Positions 10,801 to 22,869 are shown, counted from the stretch's first letter. The stretch is DNA of 64,000 bases from Taudactylus pleione (GCA_031769625.1 JAUIMM010000040.1:9984501-10048500); one strand, 5' to 3'. Made by a program: numbers and translations. Notes: a model not told the origin generated them from the letters alone.

Positions 10801-12813
10801 TGAGTGCTATGTGTGAGTCTGACTTTTATGATACTGTACTCATAGAGAAGCCTCCTTCCACCTTTTCTGCATGCTCTACCAATGTGGAGATAAGCCGCAC
10901 AAGTCACGAAGATGCTGACCTAGAAATTGAGGATGCTACAGTGGAAGTGCAACAGGATGATATTTGTGTAGCTGACGACAGCACTAATGAGGATGTTGAT
11001 GATGAGAATGCTAACGATGAGGATGTTGTTTGTGTAAGTGAAGCACCAGTGGAAACAATTTTTGCCCACGATAAGAAGGAGGCCATTGTCATGCCTGGGT
11101 TTAAAATTAAAAAAATCCACGTTTTATGTGTGGAATCATTTTTGCCAAAATCCTGATAACAATTGTCTTGCCATGTGTAGCATTTGTAAAGCCACAGTAA
11201 GTAGAGGTAGGGACTTTAACCATCTAGGACCCTCCTCCCTGTTACATAATTTACAGTGTTTTCATGAAAAGTTTATGGCAAAACCAGAAACTTATGCTAA
11301 AAAAGTAACAACAAGTAGTCCAGAGTCAGCTAGCTCCCTTCCTTTGCTAGATCCAAGTACCTGCAATCTCCACCACCATCTTCATCATCAGTATGATGAA
11401 AAGTTGTCCTACATCCAATTTGATAAACTAACTGACTCCTCTCCTATACATGATTCCTCAGAAGAATCCTTGAGCGCTAGGCTTGCTGATGCTGCTGAAT
11501 GTGGATCTTCATCCCAGAAAGGGACAAAGAAGATTACTAGTAGCAGTTTAAAAAAAAATTGACTGTTAAACAATCCTTTGAGATACAGGAAGCAAGTATG
11601 ACAGCTGTCACCCAATTGCACAGTGGATCATCGACGCCATAACAGCTATGCTATTATTGGATTAGTGTCCAATATCTGCTATTAAGGCAGTGGGTTTTAG
11701 ACAGTTAATTGAGGTCTTGTGTCCCTGCTAGCAAATAGATTCAATTTCACTAGAAAAGCATTTCCCTGCCTGAATATGGGCGTTAATAAAAACTTAATTA
11801 GTGCCTACAAAATGCCATTGTACCCACTGTCTGCCTAACCACAGATATGTGGACAAGCGGAACTGGGCAAACTAAATATTACATGACTGTGACAGCCCAC
11901 TGAGTAGGTGTATTGCCTTCAGCAGCACGAACAGCAGCAGCATCTAACAAACACCAGCTCATTCAGAGGCAGGCTACTCTCTGTATCACCGGCTTCTCTA
12001 AGAGGCATACAGGTGTTGACCTCTAAGAAAAACTCAGGGATGTCATTGCAAAATGGTTTACCCTGTTTGGACTCTCATTTGGATTTGGGATTTCTGATAT
12101 TGCCACAAATATTCTGAGAGCATTACAGCTGGATGATTTCGAACACTTCCCATGTATTACTCGCACAATCAATTTGGTGGTGCAGAATTTTTGGAAAAAT
12201 GACAGGGCTGTGCAGGAGATGCTGCCTGTGACTCGAAAAATTTATGGACATTTTCAGGATTTAGCAGCTGCATGTAGAAGATTACAGCAACTGCAAGAAC
12301 AGTTCAATTTGCCCTGCTACCAGATGAAGCAAGAGGTAGTAACAATGTGGAATTCCACCCATTATATGCTTCAGAAGATGAAGGAACAGCATCTGATATG
12401 GTCACATCCAAGGAATGGTGGAGGATTATTTTAACAACAGTGTCCAAATAGGCATGTCAGACAGTCCCTTTGACTACTGGCAGAAAAAAAAGGCAATTTG
12501 GAGGCCCTTATACAAACTGGCTTTGCTTTACTTAAGCTGCCCACCCTCCAGTGTGTACTCGGAAAGAGTTTTCAGCACAACCGGGAACCTTGTTAGTGAT
12601 CGTCATAGGAGCCTACTTCCTCAAGATGTGAAAAAGATGATGTTTATCAAAAGGAGGTACAAATTCCACAAGGAAGACCTATACCGGCAATTGCATCAAA
12701 GTCCAGAGGTACCTCTAATGGTGGATTCCAGCAGGGGTGAATTAATATTGTATGAAGATGATGTACACACTGATGAAGGTGAGGATGATAATTACGACAT
12801 CTTGCCTCTGTAG
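10801..12813 (+). pseudogene. hAT transposase pseudogene (BED zinc finger, ZBED-like)
   Basis: Pieces appear in the order of a hAT transposase. First comes an acidic N-terminus (10,860-11,090), then, after a frame change near 11,110, a BED-type zinc finger with CSICKATVSRG and LLHNLQCFHEKF (11,160-11,275). Next are TTDMWTSGTGQTKYYMTVTAH at about 11,833-11,898 and, near 12,060-12,180, ILRALQLDDFEHFPC and INLVVQNFW. WNSTHYMLQKM follows at 12,350, and last the C-terminal dimerisation domain with SVYSERVFSTTGNLVSDRH, ending at a TAG at 12,811. Several stops and frameshifts interrupt it. The segment between WNSTHYML and VEDYFNNS is missing (junction near 12,400), removing much of the catalytic core. 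No functional protein is possible. Confidence 0.85.
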
Positions 12814-14315
12814 ATCCAGTCTGTATGTAGAGATCATTGCCAGCAATGTCAACTGCCTATTGGTAGCTTGTTTTCTGGGGGCCAAAACAAACCATTCACT
12901 TCAGCCACAAGTGGCAGTCCCTGCCGCTGAAGTGATTGGTTTGGTATACTGTGTACTGTATGTCCTGCTTAATATACAACATATGGGTGTGTGGGAGGGC
13001 CCAAGGACAATTCCATCTTGCACCTATTTGATGACTATCTTTTTGCATGGATGACAAACATTTATATAGTTTATTAAACTGCCATGTATTTGTGCCATCG
13101 CTCACTGCAGCCGTTGGCCTCTATTAGTGAAAAGTGAAAACAATATTGTGAGCTATGAGGTGGTTAAAATAGACTGGAAATGACTGAAAATTAATGTTAT
13201 TGAGATTAATAAGACTGTAGGAACAAAAGCAGACACTAGCGTGCACTGCTGAGTCAGGCCCACAGTTCCTTAAATCTGAACTTTAATTGGTATTGAACAT
13301 TAAATCGTCATCTGTTTCTCGTCTACTTGTTGAAAATGTCTTACTTGTGTTTCTCTTATGACGATTATTAAAATTAAATAATATATCAGACTTGACCTTT
13401 TTTTGATAAATCTGGGGACAACTACAGAGTAAAATCTATATTATGATTGTCTAAATGTTTTCATTTAAAATATGAGAATGTAGGGTATGGTAATATTCTC
13501 GGGTAAATACTGTCAGGTATGTCAGCCCTCTGGGGAGACTTGTTGAGGATTTAATTGAATGATCAGTCATAAGCTGTGTGTACTGTGTACAGAGACAGAT
13601 ATGAATCACCACAGGTTTAAATAAATGGTTTATTTTAACAAGTATTTCAATCATAACATATAATGTACTAAGAGTGTTATTGCTATCCTACTGCATTTAT
13701 ATGCTATTGTTGATACAGTCCAACCATTTATTGAAAACTGTGGTGATTCATATCTCTCACTATACACAATACACACACCTTAGGGCTGAGCTCTCCTATG
13801 TTATCCTTAATTTCAAATCTGACTTAAATAAAGCCATTTTAACAAAAATAATGATGTATTGACATAATAAAGAAATAAATTGTATTTCATTTGTTGCTGC
13901 TTGTAATAAAATACTTGCATGCTGCAAAGCTTAGTGTACGCATCTATGGATGTTTCGAAATGTATGCATCTTAGATAAAACATCTCAACTTGCAGCTAAA
14001 CGGGTGTAATTGCATACTAATGATATGTTCGCAAATAGGTTATCTTAAGGTGAAGGCATGCTGAGGATATGTAGACACAATTGTGGGCTTTGCTAAGATG
14101 TGAATTTCAGATGGATCTCTTTCCAGGCACCCTGCTAGCCAGATGCAGGGGCCGTGACTGAAAGGCGGTGCACCAACAGAGTTCGCACACCTTTAGTTTT
14201 GGCCCTGCCTCAAAGCATGCTGTTACCCATTTCCTGATAAAGTTTTACTATTATACCACATATTTGTGAAAATCACCTTCACTGACTCACTGTACCTGGA
14301 TATTTGCTCCAGGGC
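12814..14315. other. hAT 3' remnant, then intergenic sequence
   Basis: 12,814-13,260 probably holds the 3' non-coding end of the hAT element (GTGGGAGGGCCCAAGGACAA). A degraded MITE end CTGCTGAGTCAGGCCCACAG follows at 13,242-13,265. 13,560-13,790 has two similar stretches in opposite orientation around CTGTGGTGATTCATATCT and AGATATGAATCACCACAG, a weak inverted repeat. Nothing coding is seen. Confidence 0.4.
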
Positions 14316-14529
14316 TTAGGGCAGCACAGACGTTGTAGTGGTTAGCATTACTGCCGCACAGCACTTAGGTCGTGGGTTCGATTTCCACCAAGGCCCTAAC
14401 TGTGCGGAGTTTGTATATTCTCCCTGTGCTTGCGTGGGTTTCCTCCAGGTACTTCTGTTTCCTCCCACACTCCAAAAATATACTGGTAGGTTAATTGGCT
14501 CCCAACAAAAATGAACCCTAGTGTGTGTG
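14316..14529 (+). repeat. tRNA-like SINE, 5' part
   Basis: Starts GGGCAGCACAGACGTTGTAG with an A-box-like TAGTGGTTAGCA and a B-box GGTTCGATTTCC, the layout of an internal RNA polymerase III promoter. The conserved core follows (GCGGAGTTTGTATATTCTCC, GCGTGGGTTTCCTCC, GTTTCCTCCCACACTCCAAA). The 3' part ends CCTAGTGTGTGTG and resumes at 15,806 as TGTGTGTGTGTGAGCATG and GATAGGGAATATAGA, after an inserted hAT element. Not a functional tRNA gene: the acceptor and anticodon stems are not formed. Confidence 0.75.
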
Positions 14530-15805
14530 CAGGGGCTGGCAACTTTTAGCCTGGGGGGCAAATGCATGCAGGCGGCCCTGGCAGAGGAGTAGCTTGTAGC
14601 CAGTGTGACCGAAGAATGTGCGTGCTACGGCACTGCCCCCCCTCAAGTGTTTCAGGGAGGAGGCGGGTCCATATGGGATTAATGTAAGGTAAAAATAAAG
14701 ATTAGGGGCAGCCCCCTGTCGTAGTGCCCATATGCAGTGCCCCCGTGTGCCACAGGAGATAACACCCTTATGCAGGCCTCCAGTAGTGCCCCCAGTAGTG
14801 ATCCCCCCCTATGCAGTGCCCCCTGTGCCCCCAATAGTAAGCCCCTTATATAGTGCCCCCAGTAGTGGTCCCCCATGTTCAGTGCCCCTTGTGCCCCCAG
14901 TAGTAAGCCCCTTATATAGTGCCCCCAATAGTGGTACCACCTATGCAGTGCCCCCAGTAACAGTCCACCCCCCCATGCAGTGCCCCCAATAGTGGTAACC
15001 CTTATGCAATGTCCCTTAAATAGTGGCCCCAGTTGTAGTCTCCCCCCTATGCAGTACCCCAAGTATTGCTCTTTCTATAGAGCCCCCAGCAGTGGTCCCT
15101 CGCAGTGCCCCCAGTGGTAGTCCCCTCCCCCTATGTAGTGCCCCTAGTAGTAGTCCCCTCCCCCCTATGCAGTGCCCCTAGTAGTAGTCACCTCCCCTTG
15201 TAGTGCCCCCAGTAGTAACCCCCCCTTGTAGTGCCCCCAGTAGTAGTAGTGCCCACTTGTAGTTCCCCCAGTAGTAGTAGTCCCCCCCTTGTAGTGCCCC
15301 CAGTAGTAGTAGTCCCCCCCTTGTAGTTCCTCCAGTAGTAATCCCCCCCCTGGTAGTGCCCCCATAGAAATCCCCCCCCTGGTAGTGCCCCCAGTAGTCC
15401 CCCCCCAGTAGAGAGAGACTTAATTTAAAAAAAAACACTTACCTGAAACTCCCGCTCCTGGTCCCGACGCTGCCACCGGCTCCTCTGGCCGCCTTGCATT
15501 ATGGGAGAGACGTCGTCATGACGATGGCTCTCCCATTACCCACTGCGGGAGCCGGAAGATGGCTCCCGCAGTGGGAGCAGCGGCAGCTGATGAGAGTCTG
15601 ACACTCTCTCAGCGGCTGCTGATTACAGCAAACACACAGCTGCCGGCTCCGGCGGCTGTGTGTTTGTGCTGTGTAGCGCTGATAGAACTCCGTCCGGTCA
15701 GTGCTACACACGCGGTGCAGTCTGTGTCACAGTGACACAGACTGCCCACGGCCCGCGGCCCGGGGGGGCACATGGCACCCTGCCCCCTAGCCTAGCCCGC
15801 CACTG
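14530..15805. mobile_element. hAT-like non-autonomous element with C-rich minisatellite
   Basis: Ends CAGGGGCTGGC and GCCCGCCACTG are degenerate inverted copies, flanked by TGTGTGTG on both sides (14,522-14,529 and 15,806-15,813). About 14,730-15,410 is a tandem array of C-rich units such as GCCCCCAGTAGTAGTCCCCC, 25-60 bp each. 15,480-15,760 holds nested inverted repeats (GGGAGCCGGAAGATGGCTCCC; GTGTCACAGTGACAC). Long frames here are products of the repeat. The layout matches two further copies at 17.7 and 47.8 kb. Confidence 0.65.
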
Positions 15806-15975
15806 TGTGTGTGTGTGTGAGCATGTGATAGGGAATATAGATGTATATATACTGTATGTGTGCGCTTAATAAATAACTGGTAATAAAGTGATTTATGCAA
15901 ACGTGATTATTAACATTTTATCCTTTGATTTGTAAACTGGAAATGTACTCTTCTCTGACAGCAACTGCTGACTAT

Positions 15976-16363
15976 GGGCCTGATTCAGCATTGCACAATT
16001 ATCGGGTATCTGCGCATGTGCAGAACAGGTGCTGCGTGATTGCACTCAGCCCCTGCTATGCCTCTGCCTGATTGACAGGCAGAGGTATTTACTGGGTGGT
16101 GCGGACGGACGGCAATCTGTGTCCAAGGACACAGTTTCCTGGCCTTGCAAGCAAGCCAGCCAGTCTGCGTAAGCTTAAGCTTACTCAGCTGGCCGGCGCC
16201 GTTCACCATCGCAAACCAATAGTCTGTGGTGGTCACGGTGCTGGGATCGCAAATACAGCAGGGGGTGTCAGACACCCCCGGCTGCATTTGCATATTGCAA
16301 GGACGGAACTGCAGAACTGCTTGTGTGCGGCTTTGCAATTCCATCCTCTGCTGACTCAGCCCC
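15976..16363. mobile_element. Harbinger-type MITE
   Basis: 388 bp with ends GGGCCTGATTCAGC and GCTGACTCAGCCCC and a perfect TAT target duplication (15,973-15,975 and 16,364-16,366). The interior has GCGCATGTGCAG and TTGCATATTGCAAGGACGG. It differs from the copies at 5.1, 8.0 and 20.9 kb and lacks their TGACATCA palindrome, so it is a separate subfamily. Non-coding. Confidence 0.75.
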
Positions 16364-16366
16364 TAT

Positions 16367-17003
16367 ATGTTGAATACACCACTCACCTGTGTGGCAGTGA
16401 TTTTATCCTGAATGGTGTCCTGATATGTGGGTTGATGATTTGCATTGTAGGGGCTGATTAATTTTTTTGGTCCAATATTTAGATCTATCTTTAGAAATAT
16501 TAGTACAATAAAAACAATAGTTTAAAGTAAAACTTCACATACAAGAATGACACCTGTACATTTCATTAAAAATCCCTTAATGGCTCAAAACAGCAAATTA
16601 AACAACAACTGCCAAACCCCCCTAAAGAGTGGAACAATAGAAAAAATACACAGAGCAGCGCTTAAGATCCTGGTATTTATTTAACTGAAGGACTCACTGT
16701 AGAAAGTGTAATAGAAAATAACATTATAGGTGACTAATAAAAAATAATCATTAGTAGTTTTCAAATAAAATAAATTTTTACACTAAAAACAAACAATACA
16801 ATGTACAGCAGGAACAGTAAGTAACTACAAAGCAGTCTAATGTGAAATATGCCTTTAATAAAGATCTGTCTGTGAACTTTACTATTGTAAATCTGAATCT
16901 TGTGAAGTTGTCTACAACAAAATGCATGATAATATGGATTTCAACAGGACATGTGATTTGGAGAGACTTTTCTAATCTGATTTGGGACATTTGTTCCTGA
17001 AGT
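16367..17003. other. AT-rich intergenic sequence
   Basis: No terminal repeats, arrays or protein-like frames seen. Confidence 0.45.
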
Positions 17004-17011
17004 GTCTATGG

Positions 17012-17169
17012 CAGGCCTGGCCAACCTGTGGCTCTCCAGCTGTTGTGAAACTACAAGTCCAACCATGCCCTGCCACAGTTTTGTTATAAGGGAATGCTAA
17101 AACAGTTTCAGGGCATGCTGGGACTTATAGTTTCACAACAGCTGGAGAGCCACAGGTTGGCCAGGCCTG
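17012..17169. mobile_element. Palindromic hAT MITE
   Basis: 158 bp; ends CAGGCCTGGCCAACCTGTGG and CCACAGGTTGGCCAGGCCTG are perfect inverted copies. The 8-bp target duplication is GTCTATGG against GTCTATAG, one mismatch. Almost the whole element folds on itself (GGCTCTCCAGCTGTTGTGAA pairs with TTCACAACAGCTGGAGAGCC), giving a long hairpin if transcribed. This layout, with CAG...CTG ends and an 8-bp duplication, is characteristic of hAT elements. Confidence 0.85.
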
Positions 17170-17480
17170 GTCTATAGCCCTACATGTACTGCTAAGGAAA
17201 CTGATCTATAGTGAGTTTGTAGATCGAGCCATACTGCGAGCACACTCACTGAGGATCTCCATCCTTGCGGCTTCCAGTGTGTAATCTGTAATCAGATTTG
17301 CAAGTTTACAGTTCACCAATAGAGGTTTATAAGGGCATATTTCTCCATACACTAGGCCACATTGAAATTACTAAGGCACACAGCTGCAGATTGTATTGTG
17401 TTTGTTTGTAATAATAAATGATCTTATTTGATAACCACTAATAATTATTTTAATAATTATTTTCATATAGGTTACCTATT

Positions 17481-18804
17481 GGGGCTGAATCTGAGTCATA
17501 TGCAGTTGAGCGATTTTTCTTCTGTGCATGCATATAGTCACATTTGCAATTGAGATGCCTGGAAAATGCATGGTCTAGGAAATGGCTTGGAAATGTTTTG
17601 AACATTCCTGGGTGGTAACAATGAGGTGATTGAGTAGATGCACAGAGATGGTTTGTCATATGGGCGTGTTATGGGTGTGTCGCACACTTGTAGACGAGGG
17701 AAGGGCTTGTAGTGGCATATGCAAAAAGCAGTGGCGTAACATGGGGGGGTCGAGCAGGGCACGTGCCCTGGGCACAGTCGGACGTGGCAGCACAGGGGCG
17801 CCACCGGCCGCAGTCCAGGGCAGTGTGGTCCGCGGCACTACACATTAAAACAAACACTCCACCTCTGCCAGCGGCAGTGTTTGTTTTAGCACTGCAGCTA
17901 ATAAGAGTCAGACAGACTCTTATTAGCTGCTGTACCCAGGGACAGAGCCAGGCTGGAGCTCACTTATGAGCTCTGCCTTCTGGCTCTCGCAGTGGGTGAA
18001 GGGAGAGACGTCATGATGTCTCTCCCATGGTGCCAAGCAGGATGGGCGCAGCAGACAGCGGTGGTGGGTGCAGGAGCGGGGATACTGGTAAGTAAACTAT
18101 GTGTTATGTGTGTTTGTGTGTGTCTTATGTGTAAATGGCACTACTGCTGTGGCACTGTATATTGGGCACTGCATAAGGAGTACTACTATGGGCACTGTAT
18201 AAGGGACACTACTGGGGCACTATATATTGGGCACTGCATAAGGGGCACTACTGAGGGCACTGTATAGGGGGCACTACTGGGTACACTGTATATTTTGCAT
18301 TACTGGGGGCACTACTAGGGGCACTATATATTTGGCACTACTGGGGCACTGCATAAGCGGCACTACTGGGGCACTATATATTGTGCACTGATTAATGGGC
18401 ACTGCATTAGGGGCACTACAACAGGGGGCATTGCATAAGGGGCTCTACTACTGAGGCACTGCATAAGGGGGACTACTACAGGGGCATTGCCTAAGGGGCT
18501 GTACTACAAGGGGCATTGCCACTGGGAACATTGCATAAGTGGCACTACTACTGGGGGCATTAAGGTGCATATGGAGAGTGACGAGAAACGGTGGTGTCAT
18601 GTTGACACGCCCCCATTTTTCAATGGCCACTCCCCATGTGGCATGTGGCCATGCCCACTTTTTCACCATACGTAAAATGGAGCCCCCCCATGTGCATCTT
18701 TCTCTGGGCTCCAATAACCTAGTTATGCCACTGGCAAAAGTCACAGATGCGACCAGCAAAAGGAGATACATGAATGTCGCTGCATCCAACTCAGATTCAG
18801 GCCC
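17481..18804. mobile_element. Harbinger-like MITE split by a hAT element
   Basis: Ends GGGGCTGAATCTGAG and CTCAGATTCAGGCCC are inverted copies. Removing the inserted 17,729-18,733 element leaves about 320 bp, a normal MITE size. A target duplication is not clear (ATT against AAA), so the assignment is moderate. Confidence 0.5.
17729..18733. mobile_element. hAT-like non-autonomous element with GGGCACTACT minisatellite
   Basis: Ends CAGTGGCGTAACATG and CTAGTTATGCCACTG are inverted copies; flanks GCAAAAAG and GCAAAAGT agree at six of eight positions. About 18,130-18,570 is a tandem array of units such as GGGCACTACTGGGGCACT and TATATTGGGCACTGCATAAG. An inverted repeat sits at 17,850-17,960 (AGTGTTTGTTTTAGC; CAGACTCTTATTAGCTGC). 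There is no transposase. The layout matches the elements at 14.5-15.8 and 47.8 kb. Confidence 0.7.
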
Positions 18805-20305
18805 AAAGTGTCCATACTATTTTAGCAATGCGATTTATCACATATATATCTGAAGTGTAAGTGTTATTTTTTATTGTTTTTGACTATTTTCACTCTTTTC
18901 AAGGCAGATTTCGTAGCCTTCTAGCTTACCTGCTGAGCTTTCAGTGATATTGTTTAAATCAGTGTTTGGTATCTTTAGGGGATCTGTACTTAAATTACTA
19001 GGTGTTGGTTTGATAAGACCGCTGAGTTTTGGTGGTTTTCTTGGCTGTTTACTGATCCGTTGATTTACTAAAGCCCAATAATGAAACCGCCATGTAATAG
19101 AGATATCCAGTCAGAATGTCGACATGTTCAGTCAAATGTCAACATCCAGAAATGTTGACATGTTCATTATGTCAACATATTACATTTCGACAGTCAGGAT
19201 GTCGACTGTACATTTTAGTAGATTAGACATTTCAATTTGTTCAGGGTAAAAAAAATATAAATCTAATTTACTAGGCATCAGTTTGAGAAACCACTATTAA
19301 ACTGCTGGTAAAACTGCCCAAATAAATGAGTAGTTTCTGACAGGTGAAATTAAGAAAGACACTGCCAACCAGCGGCAGCTCCTTACCTGCCTGGATGGGG
19401 GTATGCACATCATAGGCTGCAGTCTATGCAGCCCTCTCCTCCCTGTCATCCTGGTTGACAGCTGATGTCACCGGGAGGCAGGTCTTAAGTCAGGCGGCAC
19501 CAAGGGGTGGAGCCTAGATAGGGGGGCATGACTTAAGTCTGAAGTTGCCAGCAGAAAGGCTGGCTTATAGGGGCTGCATGAGTTGCATTTGCTAGCAAAC
19601 TTTCCATCAACATTTGCCCCATATACTGGTTGCCCTGAAGAAAGTGTCATATTCATCAGCACTCACAATGGCATCAGCTATAGATAGCATTCTACAGTTT
19701 CATAGAAGCCTACTGGGATACAGTGCGCTATAGACTGTACGCATATTAGGATGAGACCACTGCTGCGCAGGGTGGCGGTATTTGTAAGCACCATCACTCC
19801 CATTCCATGCGCAAGTGGTCTGTATTGCAAAGATGCACATAATGACTGTTACTGCAGTCAACTCTGTCTTATGTCAAGATGCCTACGTCATCCATACACA
19901 CTACAAATTTGAGGAAGGATTCATTCCAGAGGGATGGCTGCTGGGTATGTCTTACATGACTTTATTTAACACATGAATGTTCTTTGGCTTTACTAATGTG
20001 TATGCCAATGTTCTGTTTTGTTTTTCCCAGGTGATACAGACAATAACTGTTATGCCTGACTACTTACAAATGTGTTGCATCAGTAGATTACTGCTGCCTG
20101 CAATTACAATGAAGTCCACAAAGCCACTAGATGTGCAATATAGCAGATAAGTCTGGTTAAGTGATACAATCTATAACTAACATATCTACCAATAAGAGGA
20201 ATGAGCTGGCGGCCACAGGTGAAGGCAGCAAAGGCTGCATGAGACCCAGAGCCACCTATTGACCATCTCTTTACTACAATGCAAAACAAATAAGCAATTT
20301 TATGT
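18805..20305. other. Intergenic sequence with a TGTCGACAT-type repeat
   Basis: At 19,082-19,215 variants of GTCGACATG recur in both orientations (AATGTCGACATGTTCAGTC; ATTTCGACAGTCAGGATGTC), probably an old MITE. The remainder to 20,305 has no recognised feature. A GGATGCC/CACCGGGAGGCAGG GC patch at 19,380-19,500 is unexplained. Confidence 0.4.
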
Positions 20306-20866
20306 AGGGGCGCCACAACATTTTTAGGTTGGGGGGGCAATATTTATTTTCATTTTGGTTCCCCTAAATTGATGAATGTCACCTCCTCAGGCGCAACTGG
20401 TGTAACCTGCATATTAACACTTCTATTTTACACATTTACACTATCAACCCACCACCCAACGGCCAGGGGTGTCGGGATATCCCCGGGCTATCAGCCTGGG
20501 GTGCCCTGGTGGGACCCCTTTATTGGGGGTCCCCTCCACCCCAGGGATCCCTGGCCTGGGCTGACTAGTGGTCAGGGATAATGCTTTGGCCGAGGAAACT
20601 GGTGAAAGGTTTTCCCTGGCTGTGGCAATGCCCCCCGCTAGACAGAGTCCGGTTATGGAAATTACAGGGGACCCTACTTGTTTTGTCCCCTGTTTTTCCA
20701 TAACTAGGACCAGCTCAACAAATCCCTGTGCTAGTACTTAATATACAGGGCCCCCCTACGCATTTTGGTCCCTGCATTTTTAGAACCAGGACAGGCTGTA
20801 TAGAGCCCGGGGCTGGTTATGCTTCTGGGGAGGGAGTGCATGTCTTTTTTTTTAAAAACACACAGA
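20306..20866. repeat. GC-rich unclassified repeat
   Basis: Clear GC rise against both flanks. Contains an imperfect inverted repeat around GGGGACCCTACTTGTTTTGT and CAGGGCCCCCCTACGCATTTTG, with TTATGGAAATTACAGGGG and TTTTTCCATAACTAGGACC facing each other. No ends were identified. Confidence 0.35.
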
Positions 20867-20869
20867 CAG

Positions 20870-21412
20870 AGGCCCTGATTCAGAGCCGGACGCTCTGACA
20901 AAGCACTCGCTCTGAATCAGGGCCATCCTTATCTTTTTTTAAGAGCGGCCTCCTGGCGGCTCGCATAGCTGTGGGTGACCACCCACAGCTATAGCGAGCG
21001 GCCAAAATGATGGTCGCGATGGTCAAGACCATCGCAACCATCGGACTTGTGACCAGACCCTTGCGGTAGGGTCTCGTTGCCGCAAGCCCTGGAGTGCTTT
21101 TGGCTCTATCAGAGCCAAAAGCACTCCCACTGACATCACTTGTGATGTCAGTGAGGCCGGCCCCAGATGGTAGGCATTCCCATGGGAACGCCTCCGTCTG
21201 GGCAGCCACGCCCACCAAAGGGGGGCGTGCTGTCACTCACCATCGACAGCATGCACTTGTTGGTGCGAGACCCATAACAACGGCTTGGTCGTCGTTATTC
21301 GGGTCTCGCGCATGCGTACGACGGAGACGGCTCCGTCATGCGCATGTGCACTTGGCCAACATCAACCTGCTTGCGAGCACTCAGCGCTCGCGAGCGGGTC
21401 TGAATTAGGCCC
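20870..21412. mobile_element. Harbinger-type MITE, GGGCCTGATTCAG family
   Basis: 543 bp with ends GGCCCTGATTCAG and CTGAATTAGGCCC and a perfect AGA target duplication (20,867-20,869 and 21,413-21,415). Internal palindrome-like TGACATCACTTGTGATGTCA near 21,131-21,150, and GCGAGCGG motifs near both ends. It is in the same internal orientation class as the 50.5 kb copy, which shares GGTAGGCATTCCCATGGGAA-type sequence. Non-coding. Confidence 0.85.
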
Positions 21413-21415
21413 AGA

Positions 21416-21665
21416 AGCCTTCACGGATCTCACTGATCTGTGATGGCTTCTGTATAACTCGCACCTTTTAATGCTAGTCACATTAAAAGGTATTCGTTTA
21501 CATAGGGAAATACTCGCATAGATTCACACAGTGTAGTATCCTCAAGCTCAAAAGTTTGCAGGCTATTACATTTACGAGTCCCGGCACCAACTCGCACCTT
21601 CAAAAAATGCGAGAAGGTGCAAATTGGATTTTTAAATCTCGAGCTATTACATTTACCCCTTGTAG
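21416..21665. repeat. Probable MITE with GCTATTACATTTACCCC end
   Basis: The segment repeats CTCGCACCTTTTAATG and CTCGCACCTTCAAAAAATGCG, and GCTATTACATTTAC occurs twice. The right end reads GAGCTATTACATTTACCCC. The left end abuts the previous MITE and is not defined. Confidence 0.4.
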
Positions 21666-22616
21666 TTAAACCATAAACACCATCATAAACATTAACTAAA
21701 TGTATCAACGAGCCAATTATTTATCAATAAACCTAATCAAATGTAACCATTTTATCATAATATGGGAAGATTTGTTATTTTAGACTCAAAGCAAGATTAT
21801 CATGAGCGTTTCTCACCATGGCAAACTTTTACTCATACCCCTTTTATTGTGTGTTTTGCTTCATAATTTTTTTCAAAGGGAGCAATAATTTAAATTTAGC
21901 ATATGGCTTGCAGTTTTTAATATTGTCCCTACTAGTACTGTTGGTTTGAAATTATTCTTTTTAAAGCCGATGAAAGAATCACCACATGGCTGTAATGCTA
22001 CTTAAAGCATTTCAACTATGCTGTTGTTCTAACTTTAAACATGCTGGTAAGTGTACTCCTGACCGCATACCCTCTCAAACCTGTCAAAATTTGTTTATAA
22101 GGAATTTAAGTGAATATAGAAAAAGAAAGACATAAGAGCTGTGCAAAGCTTTTTTAAAAACAGTGATCTTTGTACACAAATCAGTGAAACAGAGATCCAA
22201 ACATTAAACATCAACTCCACCCAAATCTTAAAGTAACAGTCTATATAACAAAGCCCGAAAGCAGAAAATATCAGAATTGTCTTTCATGTTATGCAAACAT
22301 GCTGCAGTCCATAGTCCCCATTTTATTTGATGGGGAATGCAGTCAGGACCAATTTACCAGGCCCTGTAGCCTATCTGCTATAGTATCACTTGAGGGATCT
22401 TTGGACACCTCTCTCCGTGTGCTGGATTGTATATATTTGCAGTGGATTTCCAGGGATTCTAGGAGGTGAAGTGGTATTTCACCAAAATGACAATGGAGCA
22501 ACTTCTTTTCTGCTACACTGTCCCAGCAAGTATGATAAATAGCTTTGATAAATCGGGTCCAGGAGCTGTGACATCAATTATCAGGTGAAAAACTTGATAA
22601 ATAATAATTAGGCCCA
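21666..22616. other. AT-rich intergenic sequence
   Basis: No gene or repeat recognised, apart from TTTGATAAATCGGG and ACTTGATAAATAATAATTAGGCCC near 22,540-22,615, which resembles a MITE end. Confidence 0.4.
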
Positions 22617-22869
22617 TTAGGGCTCTATTCATGTACATAATGAAATGGAAAATATCACCATATATCCCATTATATCGATGCGAGATATAGTAATGTTTTG
22701 TAGAAATTCAGGAAAATGTACCTGTCCGGCAATGTCCTCCAAAAAAAATGCCCCTCATTGCAGCATGAAGACTGAACTATCGGGAGTCTGGTAAATATTC
22801 TCACACTGTGCATGTGCCGGAAGTGCCTTTCGCGCGCCAGATGGCATAATACAATTGAGAAGTGAAACC

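Noticed and set aside
14316..14400. Functional tRNA gene
   Set aside because: Only A- and B-box-like motifs are present; no cloverleaf forms, and the sequence continues as a SINE body.
14679..15438. Glycine/tyrosine-rich or proline-rich frames
   Set aside because: They are translations of the C-rich minisatellite on both strands.
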